DNA from: Mycolicibacterium sp. P9-64
GTDB lineage: Bacteria; Actinomycetota; Actinomycetes; Mycobacteriales; Mycobacteriaceae
NCBI RefSeq assembly: GCF_008329605.1
Contig: NZ_NPKO01000013.1
Coordinates: 62,001-126,000 of the forward strand
Length of the DNA stretch: 64,000 nucleotides
Direction: 5' to 3'
The position numbers and the translations under genes are program-made. How positions within the stretch are numbered: position 1 is the stretch's first letter; each line of letters begins with the position of its first letter. The notes under the pieces were generated by a model that saw only the letters and a program-made list of their open reading frames with translations, searched no databases and was not told the DNA's origin. This document shows positions 42,816 to 50,933 of this stretch, in pieces.

Positions 42816-44315
42816 GTGTCCAATCTCGCAGCCAATCTCGTCGCCACCGCGCTGGACTACGGCGACCGACCAGCCGTTAAGCTGGATGAGTACGTGCTTT
42901 CCTACGGGGAGCTACATCATCGGGCCTCTGCGGTGGCCGGGGATCTGCGAGCCCACGGCGTGCTCCCAGGTGACCGGGTGGGCCTGATGCTCCCGAACGT
43001 CCCCGCATACCCGGTGTTGTTCTACGGAGCTCTGCTGGCCGGGGCTGTTGCCGTTCCCATGAATCCGTTGCTCGGTGCACGTGAGGTCGAGTATTACCTC
43101 ACCGACTCGGGTATGACAGTGGTGTACGGGTTGGACGGCAGCGATGGCGTCGTCTCAGCCGCAGCGGCGAAGGTCGGGATTCGGTCGGTATTGGTATCGG
43201 CTACGGGACCAATCGACCTGTCCGGCAGCCCAATTCATGAAGCCACCGTTCGGACCGATGACGATACCGCTGTCATCCTGTACACCTCAGGAACCACCGG
43301 GAAACCCAAGGGAGCAGAACTCACCCACCGGAACATGTCGTCCAATGCCGCGACGACGGTGGACACATTGATCAACGTTGGCACGGAAGACGTGATCCTT
43401 GGTTGTCTGCCGTTGTTCCACGTCTTCGGCCTCACCTGCGGACTCAATGCAGCAGTCAAAGCAGGGGCACTCCTGACGCTCGTCCCTCGCTTCGAGGCGG
43501 CCAAGGCATTGGAGGTCCTGGCCCGCGATCGAGTGACGGTTCTCGAGGGCGTGCCCACCATGTACGCCGCGATGCTGCACTCGCCCGACGCAGATGACAC
43601 GGACATGTCCTCGCTTCGGACCTGCATCACCGGCGGTGCGCCCATGCCCGTCGAGATTCTCAAGGCGTTCGAGCGCAAGTTCGACTGCGAGATCTACGAA
43701 GGGTACGGGCTCTCGGAGACGGCGCCCATCGCCTGCTTCAACCAGCCAGGGCACCAGCGCAGACCCGGCACCATTGGGATTCCCGTACGGGGCTGCGCGT
43801 TGCGCATCGTCGGCGATGATGGCGAGGACATTGCTGATGGCGTGCCTGGCGAGATCGCCATCCAGGGCGAGAATCTGATGAAGGGATACTGGAACCGGCC
43901 TGAGGCAACAGCCGAAGCCATCCCCGATGGTTGGTTTCGTACCGGGGACATCGCCACTCGCGATGGCGACGGGTACTACACCATCGTGGACCGGAAGAAG
44001 GATCTGATCATCCGGGGCGGGTACAACGTCTATCCCCGCGAAGTCGAGGAAGTCCTCTACGAGCATCCTGCTGTCGCTGAAGCAGCGGTGATCGGCATCA
44101 AGCACACGGCACTCGGCGAGGAGATCGGCGCGGCCGTCGCCCTCAGGCATGGGGAGCAGGCAGAAGTCGACGAACTAAAGACGTTCGTCCGAGATCGCCT
44201 CGCCGCCTACAAATACCCGCGCGAAATCTGGTTCGTCGACTCCCTGCCCAAGGGCCCAACCGGCAAGATCCTCCGGCGTGAAGTGCAGCCGCCCAACCCG
44301 GCCGAGATCGGCTAA
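42816..44315 (+). CDS. AMP-dependent acyl-CoA ligase
   Basis: A 499-residue ligase: LYTSGTTGKPKGAELTHRN, FHVFGLTCGLNAAVKAG, YGLSETAP, FRTGDIATRDGDGYY, DRKKDLIIRGGYNVYPREVE and C-terminal lysine GPTGKILRRE. This is the long/medium-chain fatty acid or aryl acid ligase type. The GTG at 42816 has AGGAG upstream. Located behind the strongest TetR site, it probably activates the substrate or first acid of the block 3 pathway. Confidence 0.9.
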   Translation: MSNLAANLVATALDYGDRPAVKLDEYVLSYGELHHRASAVAGDLRAHGVLPGDRVGLMLPNVPAYPVLFYGALLAGAVAVPMNPLLGAREVEYYLTDSGMTVVYGLDGSDGVVSAAAAKVGIRSVLVSATGPIDLSGSPIHEATVRTDDDTAVILYTSGTTGKPKGAELTHRNMSSNAATTVDTLINVGTEDVILGCLPLFHVFGLTCGLNAAVKAGALLTLVPRFEAAKALEVLARDRVTVLEGVPTMYAAMLHSPDADDTDMSSLRTCITGGAPMPVEILKAFERKFDCEIYEGYGLSETAPIACFNQPGHQRRPGTIGIPVRGCALRIVGDDGEDIADGVPGEIAIQGENLMKGYWNRPEATAEAIPDGWFRTGDIATRDGDGYYTIVDRKKDLIIRGGYNVYPREVEEVLYEHPAVAEAAVIGIKHTALGEEIGAAVALRHGEQAEVDELKTFVRDRLAAYKYPREIWFVDSLPKGPTGKILRREVQPPNPAEIG

Positions 44316-44553
44316 GTCGCTGCGCCATCCACCTGTGTGAAGAGTGCGACGCGCAGAGCGGCCGCCGGGACGAACGTTTCCGCATATGCCATCTGTGTTT
44401 CCCCAGCACTTCGTACACGCTGGACGCTGGCGCTGAAGCCCTTCATCAGGCCGCAGACGAACGCCGCTATCCTCCATTGACTTTCAGTTGGTGCACCCCG
44501 TGAACCGAGGATTCACAACCACCTACTACCGATGGCATCGCGTCGTCAACGGG

Positions 44554-45591
44554 CTAGGGAAGCGGTGCGACCTGGACGACCGTCTTTCCCCGAGCTTTGC
44601 CGGACAGTGCCTCATTGAGGGCTTCCCGAGCACTGTCCAATCCCTCGACGATGGTCTCGTCGTACGTCATGGAGCCCTCACCGAGTGCAGCAGCGAGCTT
44701 TCCGATGATCTCGGCGTAGCGCTCGATGTGGTCGGTAACGATGAAGCCCCGCAGGGTGGCTCGCTGCATCAGCAGCTGGTTCGCGTTGCGCAGGCCGGGT
44801 TGGTCACTGTCTTCGTTGTAATTGTCGTACTCCGAGATCAAACCGCATAGCGACACGCGTGCGCCGATGTTCAGCCGGCCCAGGACATGATCCATTATCG
44901 GGCCGCCCACGTTCTCGAAGTCGACGTCAATGCCGTCAGGGGTCGCCTCGTCGAGTCGCTCGCGCCAGTCGTCCGAGTGCCGGTCCACACATGCGTCGAA
45001 GCCCAGCTCTCCCACCAAGTGTCGGCACTTTTCGGCGCCGCCGGCGATGCCGACCACGCGGGCGCCGCGCTGCTTTGCCAGCTGGCCGGCGATGGAACCG
45101 ACGGCGCCTCCCGCGGCAGAAACTACCACCGTCTCGCCCGGCTGAGGATCGCCCAGCTCGATTCCGAGGAAAGCTGAAATACCGGTGTGGCCAAGTACTC
45201 CCAGGAATGCGGAAAGCGGCGCCGGTAGGGGGTCGGGAAGAACGGTGAACGGAAACTCCAGAACGGAATCGTCGGCGACACAATATTCTTGCCAACCGGT
45301 GAAGCCCAGCACGAATGCTCCGACCGGCAGATCGTCTCGCCGGCTTTCGATGACCTGTCCGACGCCGAGGCCCCGCATCACCGCGCCCAACTCAACCGGC
45401 GGGATGTAGGAACGCAACTGACTCATCCAGACACGGTTTGTGGGATCGAGCGACAAGTAGAGGGTGCGGACCAACGCTTGACCCTCGTCGATTTCGGCAA
45501 GGGGCTCCTCGACCCACGCAAGGTCCGCTTCGGTCACCTGGCCTTGAGGCCGTCTCCGTAGACGAAAGAGTCGGTTGATGGGTGTCGTCAT
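44554..45591 (-). CDS. NADP-dependent MDR oxidoreductase
   Basis: A 345-residue zinc-free MDR enzyme: LYLSLDPTNRVWMS near the N-terminus, VSAAGGAVGSIAGQLAKQRG cofactor motif, NVGGPIMDHVLGRLN and GFIVTDH. This is the CurA/leukotriene B4 dehydrogenase subfamily that saturates enones with NADPH. It is a paralogue of the gene at 32291. It reads away from the SnoaL-DUF3237 pair with two TetR-type sites in the shared promoter region. Confidence 0.87.
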   Translation of the reverse strand: MTTPINRLFRLRRRPQGQVTEADLAWVEEPLAEIDEGQALVRTLYLSLDPTNRVWMSQLRSYIPPVELGAVMRGLGVGQVIESRRDDLPVGAFVLGFTGWQEYCVADDSVLEFPFTVLPDPLPAPLSAFLGVLGHTGISAFLGIELGDPQPGETVVVSAAGGAVGSIAGQLAKQRGARVVGIAGGAEKCRHLVGELGFDACVDRHSDDWRERLDEATPDGIDVDFENVGGPIMDHVLGRLNIGARVSLCGLISEYDNYNEDSDQPGLRNANQLLMQRATLRGFIVTDHIERYAEIIGKLAAALGEGSMTYDETIVEGLDSAREALNEALSGKARGKTVVQVAPLP

Positions 45592-45682
45592 AGCGGATCC
45601 TCGTCGTCAACGGTGGGGGCGGTGGTCATCGTGCGACGAAGGCGCCGCATCTGCCATCAGCATTCTAGACTGGACGTCGTGA

Positions 45683-45705
45683 ATAATCAACGATGTGTCG
45701 ACATT
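45683..45705. promoter_or_regulatory. TetR operator-like site 4
   Basis: ATAATCAAC-N5-GTCGACATT, 9-5-9, 91 bases before the MDR reductase start on the minus strand. Confidence 0.55.
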
Positions 45706-45761
45706 CGAACCCGGCTCACCTAATCGGTTGCGAATCGCGCGCAGGGGCAACGGATGTCGCA

Positions 45762-45784
45762 TCACTCGACAGAGTGTTGACTAT
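45762..45784. promoter_or_regulatory. TetR operator-like site 5
   Basis: TCACTCGAC-N5-GTTGACTAT, which read on the other strand is ATAGTCAAC-N5-GTCGAGTGA, nearly the same as site 1. It lies 74 bases before the SnoaL-like gene. Confidence 0.55.
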
Positions 45785-45858
45785 TCCCGACGAGTGGTGC
45801 ACTCTCGGTTCTGGCAACCGACTGTGACGGCAGTCGACCGAGAGATGGAGGCGGGCGC

Positions 45859-46341
45859 ATGAGCGTACAAACGGACAACCGCGCGACGGTTGAGCGGTTC
45901 TGGAAGGCCCTCGATGATGGTCCGCCGCGTGGCGAGGTGCTCGAAGCGTGGAAGGACAACTTCGCCGAGGACGGCGTCTGGGAGATGCCCTTCGCTCCCG
46001 AGCCGCTCGCCGCGAGCGTGCCGGGCCGGCACCTCATCGGTCACTTCATCGACTGGTTCTTCGAGTCCGTCCCGGACCTGCGCATCGATTCGCTGACGGT
46101 GCACGACACCACTGACCCGGAACTCTTCGTTCTCGAGTTGCACGGAAAGGCGACGGTCGCGCAAACGGGCAAGATCTACGCCAATACCTATTGCACCCAC
46201 ATGCGGATCAGGGACGGCAAAGTGGTGCTGATCCGCGAGTACTTCAATCCCAATGTCGTGCTCGAGGCGTTTGGTCGCGACGTGATCGCCGAGGGCATGA
46301 CAGCTGTGATGGCGGCCGCGGGAGTGGCGGCGAGCCAATGA
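45859..46341 (+). CDS. SnoaL-like / limonene-epoxide-hydrolase-fold protein
   Basis: A 160-residue NTF2-fold protein: RATVERFWKALDDG, FAEDGVWEMPFAPEPL, HLIGHFIDWFFESVPDLRID and IREYFNPNVVLEAFG. Small enzymes of this fold include epoxide hydrolases, isomerases and cyclases; the specific residues for epoxide hydrolysis were not identified. ATGGAGGCGG supplies the ribosome site. Its TGA overlaps the ATG of DUF3237 copy 2 (ATGA), so the two are coupled, suggesting DUF3237 acts on the same molecule. Confidence 0.78.
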   Translation: MSVQTDNRATVERFWKALDDGPPRGEVLEAWKDNFAEDGVWEMPFAPEPLAASVPGRHLIGHFIDWFFESVPDLRIDSLTVHDTTDPELFVLELHGKATVAQTGKIYANTYCTHMRIRDGKVVLIREYFNPNVVLEAFGRDVIAEGMTAVMAAAGVAASQ

Positions 46342-46783
46342 AGTTGGAGCCGGAGTTCTCTTACACCGCAGAGCTTGCCGAACCGCAGATCGTTGGCCCC
46401 GGCCCGTACGGGCTGCGTCAGGTACTCGCCGTCACCGGAGGCAAGGTCACCGGCAACCGGTTCAGCGGCACCGCCGCCCCCGGCGGCGGGGACTGGCTAC
46501 TGGCCGGCGACGACGGCTTCGGCCGACTCGACGTGCGCGCCCAGTTCTACACCGACGACGGCGCCGTCATCTACATGAGCTACCAGGGCCTGGTCGAGGT
46601 CAACGAAGCAGCCGCAGGCGCCCTGGGTGGTGGCACCACCGGCACCGACTTCGGTGACCACTACTTCGTCACCACCCCACGCCTGGAATCCGGCGACCCC
46701 AAATACGCCTGGGTCAACCAGAGCATCTTCGTCGGACAAGGACGCATCCAACCCGGACCCGTCGTCGAATTCCAGGTCTTCCG
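46338..46783 (+). repeat. Inverted repeat, right copy (coding for DUF3237)
   Basis: Identical by eye to 37563-38008 on the other strand. Recombination between the two would invert the 8.3 kb segment that carries the TetR gene. Confidence 0.8.
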
Positions 46784-46796
46784 GGTAGTCCTGTGA
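46338..46796 (+). CDS. DUF3237 protein, copy 2
   Basis: A 152-residue protein that differs from the copy at 37550-38008 by one residue (VVL instead of VTL at the end). It has no ribosome site of its own beyond coupling to the SnoaL-like gene, whereas copy 1 has a strong one, which suggests copy 1's coding sequence and this one were homogenised by gene conversion or a recent duplication. Function unknown. Confidence 0.85.
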   Translation: MKLEPEFSYTAELAEPQIVGPGPYGLRQVLAVTGGKVTGNRFSGTAAPGGGDWLLAGDDGFGRLDVRAQFYTDDGAVIYMSYQGLVEVNEAAAGALGGGTTGTDFGDHYFVTTPRLESGDPKYAWVNQSIFVGQGRIQPGPVVEFQVFRVVL

Positions 46797-47081
46797 CAGG
46801 CCCATCCACGCGGTGATGCCAATGCCAGCTTCCGCAACTGTTGTTGCTGGGGCGCGAACGCCGGCCGGGCGCACTTCACTGGGCGCACACCCCAGCGTCC
46901 GGCTCGGCGTGCATGGCGGCGTTGGCATTCGGCAAGTATCGCCCCAACGCCGATAGCCCATCAAAGCCCTACTTGCCCTACACGTCTGACGCTTGGGCAT
47001 CCGTAGTGCTGCATGCCGGAGTGTTCCACTGCTGGCAGGGTGTTGCCTCGGTGTCGGATGCACCATCCGGACTGTTGTTGT

Positions 47082-47738
47082 TCAGTCGGTGCTCCGGGGC
47101 GGCAGAGTGGCATAGGCGAAGGCCAACAGGTAGTCGCTGAGCGCGAGCGATGCGGCTTCGGCGGCTTCGGCGTCCCCAGCTGCGATGGCGGCCAGGATCG
47201 CGGTGTGCAATGTGCCGGCCTGGGCCAGATCTTGGTGCGGGTCGGTGAGATTGCCGAACCAGAACCGGCGGGACAATCCCTGTAGGGGCGCCATCGCGAC
47301 CTCGACGAATTCGTTGTGGGTCGCGCTGACCACCAGCGCGTGCGCGTCCCGCAGGAACGTGGCGAAATCGTCCACCGACGTCGTGGCATCGAGAACTTTC
47401 TCAGCGAGCGCGGCCGCTGCGCGACGCTGCTGTGCGGTGGCCCGTTGGGCCGCGAGCCGGACGGCGAACGGCTCCAACGTCCTGCGCAGTTCGAGCAGTT
47501 TGAGCTGCGCCTCGATCGAGGCCGTTGGCACCAGCACGCCCCGATTGGGATGGATCTCGACGAGTCGTTCGCGCGCCAGCCGTTGCAGCGCTTCCCGGAC
47601 CGGTGTGCGCCCGAGTCCGGTCAGCTCCATGAGTTGCTTCTCCGACACCAAAGTGCCAGGGGGCAACTCCCGCAACACGATCAAACGCTCTATCTGTAGG
47701 AATGCCTGGTCGGCCTTGTTGGGCATGATGCCGGTCAT
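47082..47738 (-). CDS. GntR-family regulator, FCD subfamily
   Basis: A 218-residue regulator: winged helix at about residues 10-75 (QAFLQIERLIVLRELPPGTL, LMELTGLGRTPVREALQRLA, NRGVLVPTA) and an FCD domain from about 80 (LLELRRTLEPFAVRLAAQRA, TLHTAILAAIAAGDAEAAEA). The frame is open far upstream through the divergent gene, but that is shadow; ATG 47738 (or 47726) gives the family N-terminus. Divergent from the FAD oxidoreductase by 60 bases, it probably controls the FAD-oxidoreductase, dehydratase and transporter operon. Confidence 0.87.
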   Translation of the reverse strand: MTGIMPNKADQAFLQIERLIVLRELPPGTLVSEKQLMELTGLGRTPVREALQRLARERLVEIHPNRGVLVPTASIEAQLKLLELRRTLEPFAVRLAAQRATAQQRRAAAALAEKVLDATTSVDDFATFLRDAHALVVSATHNEFVEVAMAPLQGLSRRFWFGNLTDPHQDLAQAGTLHTAILAAIAAGDAEAAEAASLALSDYLLAFAYATLPPRSTD

Positions 47739-47798
47739 CGCTGGGTGCCCACTGTCACGGGGTAGACAATATCGCGACCATCGATGTACCGTCCATCC

Positions 47799-49211
47799 AT
47801 GACTGATATATCGGTTGAATGGCGGTTGAATCTCGGTCTCGAAGAGGTCGAGACTCGCCATTTTCCGCTGGTCGACGACGTGGACGTCGCGGTGGTCGGG
47901 GCAGGGGCAGCGGGCGTCGCCGCAGCCACCGTCGCCGCCGAAGCGGGCGCGCGCGTGTTGGTGATCGAGAAGTACGGGTTCGCAGGCGGGGCGGCAGTGG
48001 CCGGGCTGTCGGGGACGATCTGCGGGATGTACCTGGCGTCCGAGGAGGCCCGTCGTCCCAAACAGGTGGTGCACGGTTTCACCGAGCGTTTTGCTGCAGA
48101 CCTCACCTCGCGCGGTGGCCTCACCGAGCCCCAGCGCTACGGCAAGACCTTCACCGCAGCACACGACCCGCTGATGTGGCGCGAGTCCGCCGACGGGCTG
48201 CTGACGGGCGCCGGGGCGCGGATCCTGTTCCACACCCAGGTAATCGATGTCCTGGTCGAGGATGGCAACTACCGCGGGCTGCTGGTGGCCTCCAACGCCG
48301 GAGTCGGCGCCATACGGGCGGCTCGGATCATCGATGCCTCCGGCGACGGAGCGGTGGTGGCGCGCGGCGGCGGCGCATACCGCTTCGGTGCTGATGGGCG
48401 TATCCAGAACCCGACGATGTTCTTTCGGTTGGGCAACGTCGACACGGAGACGTTCTGGGCGGCGTGGGGCGATGACACCATCAGTCCGGCGTGGGTGACG
48501 GCAGCGATCGACGATGCGCGCGCCGCTGGAGTTGTTCTGCCGCGCAACAAGATCTGGATCTTCGCCACCAGTCGACCAGGGGAGTTGCTGGTCAACGCCA
48601 CCAGGCTGACGGCTCCTGACGGCCGGATGCTCAACGTCATCGACCCTGCCGACTTCACCCTGGCCGAGATCGGCGGCCGTCAACAGGTTCGGGACTACGC
48701 CCGCTTTCTCACCGCCACCGTGCCCGGATGCGCTGATGCGTTTGTCGTCGACACCGGCGTCGAAGCGGGCATACGGCAAACCCGGACGGTGGCGGGGGTG
48801 CAGACGTTACGCGACAGCGACGTCGTGGACGGAACCAAACGGCCGGACTCGATCTGCCGTTCCCCCTGGCCGATCGAACTGCACGACGGCGAAAAGCCAC
48901 GGCTGCATTGGTTGTTGGACGACTACTACGACGTGCCGTTCGGTGCGCTGGTGCCCGAACACGGCGAGAACGTCGTCGTAGCGGGCCGGTGTCTCAGCGC
49001 CGAGCACCAGGCCCTCGCTTCGGCCCGCGTCACCGCACAGTGCTTTGAATACGGCCACGCCGCCGCGGTGGCCACACTTCTCTCGCTGGACTCCGGTGTG
49101 GCCTATCGCGACCTCGACGTGCGGGACATCCAAACCCGCATGATCGCCAACGGAAGTGCGCTCGAGCCCTCGACTGCTGTCGCAGCGCACTCAGAAAGGC
49201 AGGAATCGTGA
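47799..49211 (+). CDS. FAD-dependent oxidoreductase
   Basis: About 470 residues with an N-terminal FAD Rossmann motif VVGAGAAGVAAATVAAEAGA, then GGAAVAGLSGTICG, ARIIDASGDGAVV and a C-terminal ENVVVAGRCLSAEHQALAS, the layout of the PF12831-type FAD oxidoreductases. These oxidise sugar acids, hydroxy acids or related substrates. The start may be ATG 47799 or ATG 47784; neither has a ribosome site and the transcript may be leaderless. Its TGA overlaps the GTG of the dehydratase gene, so the two probably act in sequence. Confidence 0.8.
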   Translation: MTDISVEWRLNLGLEEVETRHFPLVDDVDVAVVGAGAAGVAAATVAAEAGARVLVIEKYGFAGGAAVAGLSGTICGMYLASEEARRPKQVVHGFTERFAADLTSRGGLTEPQRYGKTFTAAHDPLMWRESADGLLTGAGARILFHTQVIDVLVEDGNYRGLLVASNAGVGAIRAARIIDASGDGAVVARGGGAYRFGADGRIQNPTMFFRLGNVDTETFWAAWGDDTISPAWVTAAIDDARAAGVVLPRNKIWIFATSRPGELLVNATRLTAPDGRMLNVIDPADFTLAEIGGRQQVRDYARFLTATVPGCADAFVVDTGVEAGIRQTRTVAGVQTLRDSDVVDGTKRPDSICRSPWPIELHDGEKPRLHWLLDDYYDVPFGALVPEHGENVVVAGRCLSAEHQALASARVTAQCFEYGHAAAVATLLSLDSGVAYRDLDVRDIQTRMIANGSALEPSTAVAAHSERQES

Positions 49212-50899
49212 CCGACAACTTCGAACGTGCTCCCGGCGGGGGTTTGCGCAGCAATTTCACTCCGGGCAGCACGCGATGGGCGGTGCGCCGCGCGCAGTGG
49301 AGCGCGATGGGCATCAGCGTCGCGGATCAGCAAAAGCCGAAGATCGCGGTCGTCAACACATCGTCGAAGCTCTCGGTGTGCTTCGCTCATCTCGACGATG
49401 TGGCGGTGCGGGTTGCCGACGCCATCCGCGAGGCCGACGGGTTGCCGTTCGAGATCCGTACCACGGCGCCCAGCGATTTCGTCACCAGCGCCGGCCGAAA
49501 GGCGCGGTATCTGATGCCCACCCGGGATCTCATCGTCAACGACGTGGAAGCCGCGGTCGAAGGCGCGGTGCTGGACGGCATCGTGTTCCTGTCCTCGTGC
49601 GACAAGACCACCCCGGCCCACCTGATGGCCGCAGCCCGCCTCGACCTGCCCTCGATCGTGGTGATCGGCGGGTATCAGAAGGGCGGCCGGTACAGCGGGT
49701 GCTCGGTCGACATCGACACGGTCTACGAATCGGTGGGCGCACTCGCCGCAGGCACGATGACCATCGATCAGCTGGGCGAGCTCGCCGACGAGGCCATCGA
49801 CGGGCCGGGGGTGTGCGCCGGTTTGGCGACGGCAAACACCATGCACTGCATGGCCGAGGCGCTGGGTATGACGGTGGCCGGGTCCGCGCCGACCCGGGCC
49901 AATTCAGAAGCCATGCTGAACAACGCCAGCGCCGCGGGCCGACGGATCGTGGCGATGGTCGAGGAGAATCTGACCGCACGCCAGGTCATCACGGCCGACT
50001 CGATCGAGAACGCCATCGAGGTCGCCCTGGCGCTCGGCGGGTCGGTGAACTGCATTCGGCACCTGACCGCCATCGCCGCCGAAGCCGATCTGGACCTCGA
50101 CGTCGTGGGCCTGTTCGAGAAGCTCGGACGAGATGCGGTGCAGCTGGCGGCGATCCGGCCCAACGGCGCCCACCAGGTGTGGGATCTCGACGGGATCGGC
50201 GGGGTCCAGACGGTGATGCGGGCACTGCTGCCGCGGCTGCACGGTGACGCTCTGACCGTCGACGGCCGCAGCGTCGCTCAGCGGGCCGAGCACGCCCGCG
50301 CCGCCGACGGCGACGTGCTGCATGATCTCGACGACCCGATCAACGACGAACCGGGTCTGATCATCCTGCGCGGCTCGCTGGCTCCGGACGGTTCCATCGT
50401 CAAGGTCGCCGGCGTGGGTAAGGCCACCCGCCGCCAGTTCAGCGGACCTGCCAAGGTGTTCGTAGGCGAGGACGCTGCCATCACGGCATTGGGAGACAAC
50501 GGGATCCAGCGCGGCGACGTGATCGTGCTGCGCGGGATGGGTCCGCGGGGCGGGCCGGGCACGGTGTTCGCGGCCAGCTTCGTGGCCGCACTCAACGGTG
50601 CCGGACTTGGCGGGGAAGTCGCGGTGGTCACCGACGGTGAACTCTCTGGTCTCAACCACGGTCTCGTTGTCGGACAGGTGATGCCCGAGGCCGCCGACGG
50701 CGGACCGCTGGCCGGGCTGCAGGACGGCGACACCATCAGCATCGACCTCGACGCCCGCCGGGTCGACACGCACCCCGTGCGCGACGGCGCGCCCGTGCGC
50801 GCGGTGGGGGATGCCCCCGAACGCGGCTGGCTCGGCCAGTACGCCGCGCTGGTCGGCCCCATCCAGGGGGGCGCCGTGTTGCGCCGACCCGCTCGCTGA
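49208..50899 (+). CDS. IlvD/Edd-family dehydratase
   Basis: A 563-residue dehydratase with three candidate Fe-S cluster cysteines at the family positions: Cys58 (NTSSKLSVCFAH), Cys131 (SSCDKTTPAHLM) and Cys203 (GVCAGLATANTMHCMAEALG). The C-terminal swivel domain has RGSLAPDGSIVKVAGVGK and DGELSGLNHGLVVG. Sequence style is nearer to sugar-acid and other specialised dehydratases than to biosynthetic IlvD. It would turn a 2,3-dihydroxy acid into a 2-keto-3-deoxy acid. GTGA overlap couples it to the FAD oxidoreductase. Confidence 0.87.
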   Translation: MTDNFERAPGGGLRSNFTPGSTRWAVRRAQWSAMGISVADQQKPKIAVVNTSSKLSVCFAHLDDVAVRVADAIREADGLPFEIRTTAPSDFVTSAGRKARYLMPTRDLIVNDVEAAVEGAVLDGIVFLSSCDKTTPAHLMAAARLDLPSIVVIGGYQKGGRYSGCSVDIDTVYESVGALAAGTMTIDQLGELADEAIDGPGVCAGLATANTMHCMAEALGMTVAGSAPTRANSEAMLNNASAAGRRIVAMVEENLTARQVITADSIENAIEVALALGGSVNCIRHLTAIAAEADLDLDVVGLFEKLGRDAVQLAAIRPNGAHQVWDLDGIGGVQTVMRALLPRLHGDALTVDGRSVAQRAEHARAADGDVLHDLDDPINDEPGLIILRGSLAPDGSIVKVAGVGKATRRQFSGPAKVFVGEDAAITALGDNGIQRGDVIVLRGMGPRGGPGTVFAASFVAALNGAGLGGEVAVVTDGELSGLNHGLVVGQVMPEAADGGPLAGLQDGDTISIDLDARRVDTHPVRDGAPVRAVGDAPERGWLGQYAALVGPIQGGAVLRRPAR

Positions 50900-50933
50900 C
50901 ACAACACCTTTCACCTCACAAAGGACACGCAGT

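Noticed and set aside
47739..48779. A minus-strand open frame that extends the GntR gene to 565 codons
   Set aside because: The extension is antisense to the FAD oxidoreductase and lacks GntR-like or any domain character; the regulator's family N-terminus begins at 47738.
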